Shown here: piece after piece, positions 1-11,469 of the stretch
How positions within the stretch are numbered: the first letter of the stretch is position 1
Layout: every line of letters begins with the position of its first letter
NCBI GenBank assembly: GCA_049322795.1
Contig: JBMOQH010000016.1
Span: 124,001 to 188,000 of the forward strand
DNA length: 64,000 nt
Source of the DNA: Immundisolibacter sp049322795
Lineage (GTDB): Bacteria > Pseudomonadota > Gammaproteobacteria > Immundisolibacterales > Immundisolibacteraceae
Direction of reading: 5' to 3'
Notes under the pieces: model-generated
Seen by the model: only the letters and a program-made list of their open reading frames with translations
The model's database searches: none
What the model was told of the DNA's origin: nothing
Made by a program: the position numbers and the translations under genes

Positions 1-495
1 CAAAACCGGCCGACAGGCCCAGCCGATCGACCAGGGCACCCGCCAGCAGCGGCGCCAGCAGCATGCCGATGCTGCCGGCGAACGAGAACCGCCCCATGAA
101 GCTGTTGCGCTCCGCCGACGGCGTGGCGCGGATGGCGTAGGACTGCGCCGACAGCCAGCTCATGCTGCGCGCGAGACCACCCAGCAATTGCAGCGCGCAG
201 GCGGCGAGAAAGCCGCCGGCCAGCGGATACAGCGCCGCCGTCACGCCCGCGCCCAGACCGGCCCACAGCATGACCTGGCGATCGCCGTAGCGGTCGCACA
301 GGGCGCCGGCCGGCACGGCCAGCAGCATTGGGCTCAATGAGGCCAGCGCCACGGCGATGCCGAGCTGCGCCGGCGGCAGGCCGCGGTCGAGCGCCCACAG
401 CGGCAGCAGCATACCGATCAGCGATTCGGTGGTGATGCCGAAGAACGCGCTGGCGTAGACGAGCGCGCGCTGTGCCGGCCCGAGCGGGGCGCCGC

Positions 496-499
<4 letters not shown>
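1..499 (-). CDS. MFS transporter, C-terminus cut off by window edge
   Basis: The 166 visible N-terminal residues form alternating hydrophobic helices with an MFS motif-A-like loop (GALCDRYGDRQ) after the second helix, as in 12-helix major facilitator permeases of the inner membrane. Substrate cannot be inferred. The GTG start (497-499) overlaps the uvrA stop codon as GTGA, so the gene is probably translationally coupled to uvrA. An RARSMSWLSAQS stretch follows helix 4. The gene continues past position 1. Confidence 0.8.
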
Positions 500-3372
<2,873 letters not shown>

Positions 3373-3525
3373 GAACCTGGACTGCCGTGACGGGAGCAAA
3401 CCATGCATGGTACGGGCCGGCCGCCGGGCGGCGCAAAGGCGGCAAGCCGTCCTTGTGGGGGTGGCCGGCGCGGCCGGATAATGCCGGCCCGGCCGCACGG
3501 CCACCCTGCCCTTCTCCCGGCCTGC

Positions 3526-4875
3526 ATGACCCCCAGCGAACGGCGCGTCACCGGCACCCTGTCGGCCATCTACATCCTGCGCATGCTGGGCCTGTTCCTG
3601 CTGCTGCCGGTGCTGGCGCTGTACGCCGAGACCCTGCCCGGGGCGACGCCGGCCATGATCGGCCTGGCGCTTGGCATGTACGGCCTCACACAGGCGCTGT
3701 TCGGCATTCCCTTTGGCAGCGCGTCGGACCGTTTCGGACGCAAGCCGGTCATCACCGTCGGCCTGCTGCTGTTCGCCGGCGGCAGCCTGCTGGCCGCGGC
3801 CGCACACAATATCGCCATCATCATCGCCGGCCGGGCGCTGCAGGGCGCGGGCGCCGTTGCCGCGCCCATCATGGCGCTGCTGGCCGATCTGCTGCGGCCC
3901 GAGCAGCGCAGCAAGGGCATGGCGGCGATCGGCATCAGCATCGGCGGCGCCTACCTGATCTCGCTGCCGCTGGGGCCGGTGCTGGCGACCTGGCTGACCG
4001 TGCCGGGCATTTTCCTGATGATCGCCGCGCTGGCGCTGGTGATGATCGCGCTGCTGTGGTGGCAGGTGCCGACGCCGGTCGTGTCGCGCACCGCCGGCCA
4101 GCCGCGCGGCGAGCTGCGGCGGGCGCTGACCGACCCGCATCTGCTGCGGCTCGATTTCAGCATCATGTCCCTGCACATCCTGATGACCGGTACCTTCGTG
4201 GTTTTGCCGCCGCTGCTGCGGGACCAGCTCCACCTGGCGCCGGCGCAACACCTGTGGCTGTATCTGCCAACGGTGCTGCTGTCCATCGCCGCCATGGTGC
4301 CGCTGATCGTGCACGCCGAGCGGCGGGCGCGATTGAAGCCGGTGTTCATCGCCATGGTGGTGCTGCTGAGCGTCGGGCTCGGGACGCTGCTGGCGGGCAG
4401 TCATGCGCTGCTCGGGGTGGCGGCCGGGCTGCTGGCGTTCCTGATCGCCTTCAACGTGCTCGAAGCCACGCTGCCGTCGATGATGTCCCGTCTGGCGCCG
4501 ATGGCGGGCCGCGGCGCAGCGATGGGCGTGTACTCCACGGCGCAGTTTCTGGGCGCCTTCATCGGCGGTGCGGGTGCCGGCTGGCTGCGCGGCCACCACG
4601 GCACGCAAGGGGTGCTGCTGGCGGGTCTGGCGCTGTGCACCGTGTGGTTTGCCGTGTCGGTCGGCCTGCGGGCGCCGGCGCACCTGCAGACACGCGTGAT
4701 CGACGTGGCCGGCATCGGACCGGACCGCGCGCGCACGCTCACCGAAGAGCTCACGGCCCTCGCTGGCGTGGCCGAGGCAGTGGTGATCCCGGACGAAGGT
4801 GTGGCCTACTTGCGGGTGGACGGGCAGCTTTTCGACCCCGCGAGCTTGCAGCGGGTGGCCGGGGTAAGGGCCTGA
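3526..4875 (+). CDS. YajR-like MFS transporter with C-terminal YAM domain
   Basis: This is a 449-residue inner-membrane permease. Twelve hydrophobic helices are followed by a soluble tail of about 65 residues starting around HLQTRVIDVAGIGPD, which resembles the ferredoxin-like YAM domain of E. coli YajR. Motif A is clear (GSASDRFGRKPVI). The start was set at ATG 3526 (MTPSERRVTGTLSAIY) because the upstream in-frame residues are low-complexity. The order uvrA | MFS - ssb is also known from Pseudomonas. The substrate of YajR-type proteins is not established, so only the family is assigned. Confidence 0.85.
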   Translation: MTPSERRVTGTLSAIYILRMLGLFLLLPVLALYAETLPGATPAMIGLALGMYGLTQALFGIPFGSASDRFGRKPVITVGLLLFAGGSLLAAAAHNIAIIIAGRALQGAGAVAAPIMALLADLLRPEQRSKGMAAIGISIGGAYLISLPLGPVLATWLTVPGIFLMIAALALVMIALLWWQVPTPVVSRTAGQPRGELRRALTDPHLLRLDFSIMSLHILMTGTFVVLPPLLRDQLHLAPAQHLWLYLPTVLLSIAAMVPLIVHAERRARLKPVFIAMVVLLSVGLGTLLAGSHALLGVAAGLLAFLIAFNVLEATLPSMMSRLAPMAGRGAAMGVYSTAQFLGAFIGGAGAGWLRGHHGTQGVLLAGLALCTVWFAVSVGLRAPAHLQTRVIDVAGIGPDRARTLTEELTALAGVAEAVVIPDEGVAYLRVDGQLFDPASLQRVAGVRA

Positions 4876-4900
4876 AAGTTTTGACGTTACGGAGGCGGCC

Positions 4901-5389
4901 ATGGCGCGCGGCATCAACAAGGTGATTCTGATCGGCAACCTGGGGCGCGACCCCGAGGTGCGGTACACGGCGGGCGGGTCGGCGGTCGCCAATCTGACGG
5001 TTGCGACCACGGAGTCGTGGAAGGACAAGCAGACCGGCGAGAAGAAGGAAGCCACCGAATGGCACAAGGTGGTCGTGTTCGGCAAAACCGCCGAGATTGC
5101 CGGTGAATATCTGAAGAAAGGCCGCTCGGTCTACATCGAAGGCCGCCTGCAGACGCGCAAGTACCAGGACAAGGACGGCCAGGACCGCTACAGCACGGAA
5201 ATCGTCGCGTCGGACATGCAGATGCTCGGCGGTGGCGGCGAGGGCCGTGGCGAGGGCGGCTACGGCGGCCGGTCGGGCGCAGCGGAGGAGCCGGCCTGGG
5301 GCGAGGCGGCGCCGGCGGCGCGCAAGGGCGGCGGCAAGCCGCCGGCGGACGACTTCGGCGGGGATTTCGAGGACGACATTCCGTTCTAG
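4901..5389 (+). CDS. ssb: Single-stranded DNA-binding protein
   Basis: SSB coats single-stranded DNA in replication, repair and recombination and recruits partners through its C-terminal tip. The 162-residue product has the usual start (MARGINKVILIGNLGRDPE), an OB fold to about residue 110, a glycine-rich linker (GGGGEGRGEGGYGG), and the acidic hydrophobic tip DDIPF. It lies 25 bp after the MFS gene. A GGAGG stretch just upstream of the ATG can serve as ribosome binding site. Confidence 0.98.
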   Translation: MARGINKVILIGNLGRDPEVRYTAGGSAVANLTVATTESWKDKQTGEKKEATEWHKVVVFGKTAEIAGEYLKKGRSVYIEGRLQTRKYQDKDGQDRYSTEIVASDMQMLGGGGEGRGEGGYGGRSGAAEEPAWGEAAPAARKGGGKPPADDFGGDFEDDIPF

Positions 5390-5516
5390 GCCCCGGTCTA
5401 GCCCCCGGTCAGGCGTACCGGCCGACCGGTGCCCGGCGGCCCCCGCGGGACCGCCGGAAAAGCGCTGCATGACGCGCTGTTAGAATCGCCGCAGGCCCGT
5501 AACGGAGCGTTTTTCC

Positions 5517-6998
5517 ATGCATTTCGAGCTCACCCGCCAGGCCGCCACCGCGCAACCGGGCGGCTGTGTCGCGGTCGGCGTGTTCGCCTCACACGCGCTG
5601 ACGCCGTCCGCCAAGGCGATCGACAAGGCCAGCGGCGGCGCCATCACGGCCGCCGTGAAGGCGGGTGACATCTCCGGCAAGCCAGGCGACACGCTGTTGC
5701 TGCGCGGCCTGCCCGGCATCAAGGCCGAGCGGGTGCTGCTGGTCGGCTGCGGCAAGGCCGGCGAGCTGAACGAGGGCGGCTACCAGCGCCTCGTGGCGAC
5801 GGCCGCGGCGGTGCTCGGCAAGCTCCACGCCGCCGAGGCGACGCTGTACCTGACGGAACTCGCCGTCGCCGGCCACGACGAAGCCTGGCGCGTGCGTACC
5901 GCGGTGGCGGCGGCCGATCACGCCCTGTACCGCTTCACCGACTACAAGGGCGAGCCCGGCAAGCGACAGATCAAGACGCTCGCCATAGGCTGCGGCACGC
6001 GGCCGGCCAAGACCCTCGACGCCGCCCTGCGCCAGGGGCAGGCCATCGCCGCCGGGGTGCGCCTGGCGCGCGATCTCGGCAACCAGCCGGCCAATGTGTG
6101 CACGCCGACGTATCTGGCCGAGCGGGCGCAGGCGCTGGCCAAGGCGCACAAGCTCGACATCGAGGTACTGGACGAGGCGCAGATGGGCGCACTCGGCATG
6201 GGCGCGCTGCTGGCGGTGGCGCGCGGCAGCCGGCAGCCGGCGAAGCTGATCGTGCTCAAGCACCTGCGCGGCAAGGCCAGGGCGGCGCCGCTGGTGCTGG
6301 TCGGCAAGGGCGTCACCTTCGACTCGGGCGGCATCTCCATCAAGCCCGGCGCCGGAATGGACGAGATGAAGTTCGACATGTGCGGCGCGGCATCCGTGCT
6401 CGGCACGCTCGAGGCGGCCGCGCAGCTCGAACTGCCCGTGAATCTCATCGGCGTGATCCCGGCGAGCGAGAACCTGCCGGACGGCAACGCCGTCAAGCCG
6501 GGCGACATCGTCAAGACGATGGCCGGCAAGACGGTGGAGATCCTCAACACCGACGCCGAGGGGCGCCTGCTGCTGTGCGACGCGCTGACCTACGTCGAGC
6601 GCTTCAAGCCGGACGCGGTGATCGACATCGCCACCCTCACCGGGGCCTGCGTCATCTCGCTCGGCAACCACGCCCACGGCCTGCTCGGCAACGACCAGAA
6701 GCTGATCGACGCGCTGCTGGCAGCCGGTCGCACGGCGCACGACCGCGCCTGGCAGCTGCCGCTGTGGGACGACTACAAGGAGCAGCTCAAGAGCCCCTTC
6801 GCGGACCTGCCGAACGTGGCCGGACGCGAGGCCGGCACCATCACCGCGGCGGCCTTCCTGTCGGCCTTCACGGAAAAACAGCGCTGGGCGCACCTGGACA
6901 TCGCCGGTACGGCGTGGAAATCCGGCAAGGACAAGTCCGCCACCGGCCGGCCGGTGGGCCTGCTGGTGCAGTACCTGCTGGACCGCGTCGGCGGCTGA
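5517..6998 (+). CDS. pepA: Leucyl aminopeptidase (M17)
   Basis: This is a 493-residue cytosolic dimetal aminopeptidase that removes N-terminal residues. In E. coli, PepA also binds DNA at Xer sites and carAB. The conserved M17 catalytic segments are intact: VGKGVTFDSGGISIKPG with the metal-binding lysine and aspartate, and NTDAEGRLLL with metal ligands and catalytic arginine. Its stop overlaps the holC start by one base (TGATG), the usual pepA-holC-valS arrangement of gammaproteobacteria. Confidence 0.97.
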   Translation: MHFELTRQAATAQPGGCVAVGVFASHALTPSAKAIDKASGGAITAAVKAGDISGKPGDTLLLRGLPGIKAERVLLVGCGKAGELNEGGYQRLVATAAAVLGKLHAAEATLYLTELAVAGHDEAWRVRTAVAAADHALYRFTDYKGEPGKRQIKTLAIGCGTRPAKTLDAALRQGQAIAAGVRLARDLGNQPANVCTPTYLAERAQALAKAHKLDIEVLDEAQMGALGMGALLAVARGSRQPAKLIVLKHLRGKARAAPLVLVGKGVTFDSGGISIKPGAGMDEMKFDMCGAASVLGTLEAAAQLELPVNLIGVIPASENLPDGNAVKPGDIVKTMAGKTVEILNTDAEGRLLLCDALTYVERFKPDAVIDIATLTGACVISLGNHAHGLLGNDQKLIDALLAAGRTAHDRAWQLPLWDDYKEQLKSPFADLPNVAGREAGTITAAAFLSAFTEKQRWAHLDIAGTAWKSGKDKSATGRPVGLLVQYLLDRVGG

Positions 6999-7426
6999 TG
7001 GCGGAGATCGATTTCTACGTGCTGGAAGGCGCCGCGCCGCCCGACCCGCAGGTGTTCGCCTGCCGCCTGATCGAGACGGTGTTCCGGCGCGGCGCCGAGG
7101 TGCACGTGCACGTGGCGGACGAAGCCGCCGCGCGGGCGCTGGACGAACGTCTGTGGTCGTTCATGCCGGGTTCCTTCGTGCCGCACCGGCTGGCCGGCAG
7201 CGCCGGCCGCGCGCCGGTGTGGATCGGCTGGCAGCCGCCGGACCAGCCCGGCGAGGTGCTGCTGACGCTCACCGACGAGGTGCCGCATTTCTTCAGCGGC
7301 TTTCGGCGCGTGCTCGAACTGGTGCCGGCGGAACCCGCAGGCCGGGAGCGGGCCCGCGCTCGCTACCGCTTTTACCGCGAGCGCGGCTATCCGCTGCGCC
7401 AGCACACGCTCGGAGGTGGGACATGA
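6998..7426 (+). CDS. holC: DNA polymerase III chi subunit
   Basis: This is a 142-residue protein matching HolC in size, position and sequence (MAEIDFYVLEG start, then a Rossmann-like fold, with LWSFMPGSFVPHRL and HFFSGFRRVLELV segments). Chi bridges the clamp loader psi subunit to SSB. The gene starts in the pepA stop codon (TGATG) and ends overlapping the next gene as ATGA, so all three should be co-translated. Confidence 0.93.
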   Translation: MAEIDFYVLEGAAPPDPQVFACRLIETVFRRGAEVHVHVADEAAARALDERLWSFMPGSFVPHRLAGSAGRAPVWIGWQPPDQPGEVLLTLTDEVPHFFSGFRRVLELVPAEPAGRERARARYRFYRERGYPLRQHTLGGGT

Positions 7427-7971
7427 ACGGCGACATGCGTGAGCCGGAGCCGGCCGACGACGACATTCCGGTCCTGACCGACATCGTGGTGCCCGGCCGC
7501 CTCAAGCCCGCCCCGCCGGAGGTGGCCGCTAGCACGCCGGACTTCGTGTTCGACATCGATTTCGAGCGGGACGAGCGCGACGCGAGCACCGCAAGCGCAG
7601 CGCCGCCCACCGAGCCGGTCGACGATTTTCTGGTCGCCGCGCCGGGCGCGGATCTGGACCTGCCGCTGCCCTGGACCGAAGCCGAGTCGGCGCCGGAGCC
7701 CACACCCGAACCGGCGCCCGCCGCGCGGCCGCGCGAGGCCGAACCGCTGATCGTCGCCGCGGTCGCCAAGGCCGCCGCGCAGGCCGTCGAGCCGCCCGAC
7801 GCCGACGCCCAGCTGTTGCTGCGCGAGCTGCTGGCCGAAATCGGTCAGGGCCTCGAACGCCGCCTGACGCAGGAAATGGCGCGAACCGAACAGCGCCTGC
7901 GCACCGCACTGAACGAAGAACTCGACACCCGCCTGCGCGAGCTGCTGGCCGGCGCCCCACCCACCGACTGA
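7423..7971 (+). CDS. Acidic helical protein between holC and valS
   Basis: This 182-residue protein has no recognised enzymatic domain. The N-terminus carries DDDIPVLTDIV at about residues 12-22. The middle is Pro/Ala/Glu-rich and probably disordered. The last 60 residues are strongly helical, heptad-like and charged (LLLRELLAEIGQGLERRL), suggesting a coiled coil or oligomerisation segment. It overlaps holC by ATGA and lies 26 bp before valS. The context suggests a replication- or translation-associated accessory protein, but that is inference only. Confidence 0.8.
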   Translation: MNGDMREPEPADDDIPVLTDIVVPGRLKPAPPEVAASTPDFVFDIDFERDERDASTASAAPPTEPVDDFLVAAPGADLDLPLPWTEAESAPEPTPEPAPAARPREAEPLIVAAVAKAAAQAVEPPDADAQLLLRELLAEIGQGLERRLTQEMARTEQRLRTALNEELDTRLRELLAGAPPTD

Positions 7972-7997
7972 TTTCGCGCCGCCCGCCGGCGCCGCCC

Positions 7998-10808
7998 ATG
8001 GACAAGACCTACGACCCCAAGGCCATCGAACAGCGCTGGTACCAGCACTGGGAACGTTCCAATTACTTCGCGCCGAGCGGCCAGGGCGAGCCCTACTGCA
8101 TCGTCATCCCGCCGCCGAACGTCACCGGCAGCCTGCACATGGGGCACGCCTTCAACAACACGGTGATGGACCTGCTGATCCGCCACGCGCGCATGAGCGG
8201 CCGGGACACGCTGTGGCAGGTGGGCACCGACCACGCCGGCATCGCCACGCAGATGGTGGTCGAGCGTCAGCTCGCCGCGCAGGGTCAGTCGCGCCACGAC
8301 CTGGGGCGCGAGGCCTTCCTCGAGCGCGTGTGGCAGTGGAAGGCCGAGTCCGGCGGCACCATCACCCGCCAGTTGCGGCGTCTGGGCGCGTCCTGCGACT
8401 GGTCGCGCGAGCGCTTCACCATGGACGCGGGGCTGTCGGCGGCAGTGACGGAAACCTTCGTCAAGCTGCACGAGCAGGGCCTCATCTACCGCGGCAAGCG
8501 CCTGGTCAACTGGGACCCGGTGCTGCAAACGGCCATCTCGGATCTCGAAGTCGTCAGCGAGGAAGAGCGCGGCCACCTGTGGCACATCCGTTATCCGCTG
8601 GCGGACGGCAGCGGCCACCTGACCGTGGCCACCACGCGCCCGGAAACCCTGCTCGGCGACAGCGCCGTGGCCGTGCATCCGGACGACGAGCGCTACCGGC
8701 ACCTGATCGGCACGTCCGTGCAGTTGCCGCTGTGCGGGCGCGACATCCCGGTGATCGCCGACGAGTACGTCGACCCGACGTTTGGCACCGGCTGCGTCAA
8801 GATCACCCCGGCGCACGATTTCAACGACTTCGCGGTCGGCGAGCGACACGGGCTGGCGCAGATCAACGTAATGACGCCCGACGCCCGCATCGCCGACACC
8901 GCGCCGGCCGCCTACCGCGGCCTCGACCGCTACGAGGCGCGCAAGCGTGTCGTCGCCGACCTCGACGCCGCCGGCCTGCTCGAGTCGGTCAAGGACCACA
9001 CGCTGATGGTGCCGCGCGGCGATCGCACCGGCGCCGTGGTGGAACCCTACCTGACCGACCAGTGGTACGTGGACCTGACGCGCGAGGCGCTGCCGGACGG
9101 CCGCCCCGGCGGGATGGCCGCCATCACCCGGCCGGCACTCGACGCCGTGCGCTCGGGCCGCATCCGCCTGATCCCGGACAACTGGGAGAAGACCTACGCG
9201 CAGTGGCTGGAGAACATCCAGGACTGGTGCATCAGCCGGCAGATCTGGTGGGGTCACCGCATCCCGGCCTGGTACGACGATGCCGGAAATGCCTTTGTCG
9301 GGCGCAGCTTCGAGGAAGCGCAGGCCAGGGCGCGCGCCGCCGGCAGCGACGTCGCGCCCGAGCGCCAGGACACGGACGTGCTCGACACCTGGTTCAGCTC
9401 GGCGCTGTGGCCGTTCTCGACCCTCGGCTGGCCCGAGCCGACACCGGAACTGGCGCGCTACTACCCGACCAAGGTGCTGGTCACCGGCTTCGACATCATC
9501 TTCTTCTGGGTGGCGCGCATGGTCATGATGGGCCTGCCGTTCGCCGGCGACGTGCCGTTTCGCACCGTGTACGTGCACGGCCTGGTGCGCGACCATGAAG
9601 GCCAGAAGATGAGCAAGTCCAAGGGCAACGTGCTGGACCCGCTCGACATCATCGACGGCGTGGACCTCGACACTCTGGTCGCCAAGCGCACCGCCGGCCT
9701 GATGCAGCCGCAGATGGCGAAAAAGATCGAGCAGGCCACGCGCAAGCAGTTCCCGCAGGGCATCCCGGCCTACGGCACCGACGCGCTGCGCTTCACCTTC
9801 GCCTCGCAGGCCACGCTGGGCCGGGACATCAAGTTCGACCTCGCCCGCTGCGAGGGCTACCGCAACTTCTGCACCAAGCTGTGGAACGCGGCGCGCTTCG
9901 TGCTGATGAATACCGAGAACGCCGAGGGCATGACCGACGGCGAGCGCCGTGTCGGTCCCGCCGAGCGCTGGATCGAGGCGCGCCTGGCGGCCACCGTGGC
10001 CGACATCGACCAGGCCATCGCCGACTACCGCCTGGACTACGTGGCAAGCGCCCTGTACCAGTTCGTGTGGGAGGACTACTGCGACTGGTACATCGAGCTG
10101 GCCAAGCCGGTGCTGAACGACGTCGCGGCCGATCCCGCGCTGGCGCGCGGCGTGCGCCACACGCTGCTGCGCGTGCTGGAAACGCTCCTGCGCGTGGCCC
10201 ACCCGCTGATCCCCTTCATCACCGAGGAAATCTGGCAGCAGGTGGCACCGCGCGCCGGCGTGCGCGGCGACACCGTGATGCACGCCGCCTGGCCGACGGC
10301 GGCCGATTTCAGTGTCGATGCCCAGGCCGTGGCCGACATCGAGTGGCTGAAGGACGGCATCCGCGCCGTGCGCAACCTGCGCTCGGAACTCAACCTGCCG
10401 CCCGGCCAGCCGGTGCCGCTGCTGCTGAGCGGCGACGCCGTGGCCCGCGCGCGACTTGCCCCGCACGAGGGCCTGCTGCAACGCCTGGCGCGCCTGTCGA
10501 GTCTGGCGTGGATCGACGCCGCCGGCGCGCCGCAGGCCGCCGTGGCCCTGGTCGGCGACCTCACCGTGCGGCTGCCGCTGGCCGGGCTGGTGGATGCGGG
10601 CGCCGAGGTGGAGCGCCTGGGCAAGGAAATCGCCAAGCTCGAACAGGCCATCAGTCGCGCCGAGGCCAAGCTGGCCAACCCGGCCTTCGTCGACAAGGCA
10701 CCGGCGGACGTGGTGGCCACCGAGCGCGCACGCCTCGCCGAATTCGCCGATCAGCTCGCCACCCTGGGCGCGCAGCGCGAGCGCATGGTGGCCCTCCTGG
10801 CTGGTTGA
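7998..10808 (+). CDS. valS: Valyl-tRNA synthetase
   Basis: This class I aminoacyl-tRNA synthetase charges tRNA-Val and edits threonine and related misacylations. The 936-residue product carries the HIGH-type motif HMGH (residues 47-50) after PPPNVTGSL, a CP1 editing domain, KMSKS near residue 537, an anticodon-binding helical domain, and a C-terminal coiled coil (GAEVERLGKEIAKLEQAI). Length is normal for the family. It is the last gene of the pepA-holC run and is followed by REP-like repeats. Confidence 0.98.
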   Translation: MDKTYDPKAIEQRWYQHWERSNYFAPSGQGEPYCIVIPPPNVTGSLHMGHAFNNTVMDLLIRHARMSGRDTLWQVGTDHAGIATQMVVERQLAAQGQSRHDLGREAFLERVWQWKAESGGTITRQLRRLGASCDWSRERFTMDAGLSAAVTETFVKLHEQGLIYRGKRLVNWDPVLQTAISDLEVVSEEERGHLWHIRYPLADGSGHLTVATTRPETLLGDSAVAVHPDDERYRHLIGTSVQLPLCGRDIPVIADEYVDPTFGTGCVKITPAHDFNDFAVGERHGLAQINVMTPDARIADTAPAAYRGLDRYEARKRVVADLDAAGLLESVKDHTLMVPRGDRTGAVVEPYLTDQWYVDLTREALPDGRPGGMAAITRPALDAVRSGRIRLIPDNWEKTYAQWLENIQDWCISRQIWWGHRIPAWYDDAGNAFVGRSFEEAQARARAAGSDVAPERQDTDVLDTWFSSALWPFSTLGWPEPTPELARYYPTKVLVTGFDIIFFWVARMVMMGLPFAGDVPFRTVYVHGLVRDHEGQKMSKSKGNVLDPLDIIDGVDLDTLVAKRTAGLMQPQMAKKIEQATRKQFPQGIPAYGTDALRFTFASQATLGRDIKFDLARCEGYRNFCTKLWNAARFVLMNTENAEGMTDGERRVGPAERWIEARLAATVADIDQAIADYRLDYVASALYQFVWEDYCDWYIELAKPVLNDVAADPALARGVRHTLLRVLETLLRVAHPLIPFITEEIWQQVAPRAGVRGDTVMHAAWPTAADFSVDAQAVADIEWLKDGIRAVRNLRSELNLPPGQPVPLLLSGDAVARARLAPHEGLLQRLARLSSLAWIDAAGAPQAAVALVGDLTVRLPLAGLVDAGAEVERLGKEIAKLEQAISRAEAKLANPAFVDKAPADVVATERARLAEFADQLATLGAQRERMVALLAG

Positions 10809-10836
10809 TCGCGCTTCGCCCCCGCCTCGCTCTCCA

Positions 10837-10970
10837 TTCGGCCCGAGGCGGGTCTCACACACACATCGGCGTGGGAGCGGCGCCCTCGCCGCGAACAAGG
10901 CAGCACCGCGTTCGGCCCGAGGGCGGGCCTCCCACCGAGAACCGTGGGAGCGCGGCGCCCTCACCGCGAA
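10837..10970. repeat. REP-like repeat cluster 1 (three to four units)
   Basis: Units occur at 10871-10895 and 10944-10970 (forward, GTGGGAGCGGCGCCCTCGCC type) and at 10837-10861 and 10910-10935 (inverted, type ending GCCTCCCAC). Each unit is a GTGGGAG head, a hairpin with a CCCT loop, and a GAA tail. Forward and inverted units alternate, as in paired REP elements. This accounts for almost all of the 289-bp gap between valS and crcB. Confidence 0.85.
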
Positions 10971-11097
10971 TCCGGCGTCAGCAGCGCGTGAGCGTTCAAC
11001 TGTCGCGTTTCGGCGGCGCACCCGGGCGGTGGCTCGGACCACCCGCCACACCGAGAGTGGCGCGATGTTGATAATCGACCCGGCCTGAGGCCGCCGT

Positions 11098-11469
11098 TCA
11101 GGCCGCCACGCGCGCGCCGGCCCACACGGCGGCCAGACACAGCGCCAGATGCAGGCCGATGTTGAGCACCGCCGCGGCTGGGCGCTGCTGGGCCAGCACC
11201 AGCGTTTCGCCGGCAAAGGCGGAAAAGGTGGTGAAGCCGCCGAGCACGCCCGCCATGAGCCCGGCCCGCCACGGCTCGCCGAGCAGGCCGCGCTGCATCA
11301 GCAGCGTGAGCGCCAGCCCCATCAGGAAGGAGCCGGCCACGTTGACGGCGAGCGTGCCGTACGGAAAGGCTCGGCCCAGCCAGACGGCGAGGCCGTTGAC
11401 GGCCAGATACCGCGCCGCGGAGCCGAGCGCGCCGCCGGCTGCGACCGCCGCCAGCATGGCACCGTTCAC
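11098..11469 (-). CDS. crcB: Fluoride channel CrcB/Fluc
   Basis: This is a 123-residue four-helix inner-membrane protein that exports fluoride as a dual-topology dimer. The family signatures are the asparagine in NVAGSF (about residue 43) and the pore motif GGFTTFSAF (residues 77-85). GTG is preferred as start because it overlaps the rarA stop as GTGA; an internal ATG (MLAAVAAGG) is the alternative. No fluoride riboswitch can precede it directly, because upstream sequence is rarA coding DNA. Confidence 0.95.
   Translation of the reverse strand: MNGAMLAAVAAGGALGSAARYLAVNGLAVWLGRAFPYGTLAVNVAGSFLMGLALTLLMQRGLLGEPWRAGLMAGVLGGFTTFSAFAGETLVLAQQRPAAAVLNIGLHLALCLAAVWAGARVAA

Noticed and set aside
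3373..3525. LexA (SOS) box for uvrA
   Set aside because: No CTG-N10-CAG pattern was found in the divergent gap; CCATGCATGG is a short palindrome of a different type.
3373..5085. Extension of the uvrA frame to a 1529-residue protein
   Set aside because: The extra residues overlap the plus-strand MFS and ssb genes and have no UvrA similarity; the family N-terminus begins at 3372.
10837..10970. CRISPR array made of the GTGGGAG repeats
   Set aside because: Units alternate in orientation, have irregular spacing and no spacers of constant length, and there are no cas genes; the REP-like interpretation fits.
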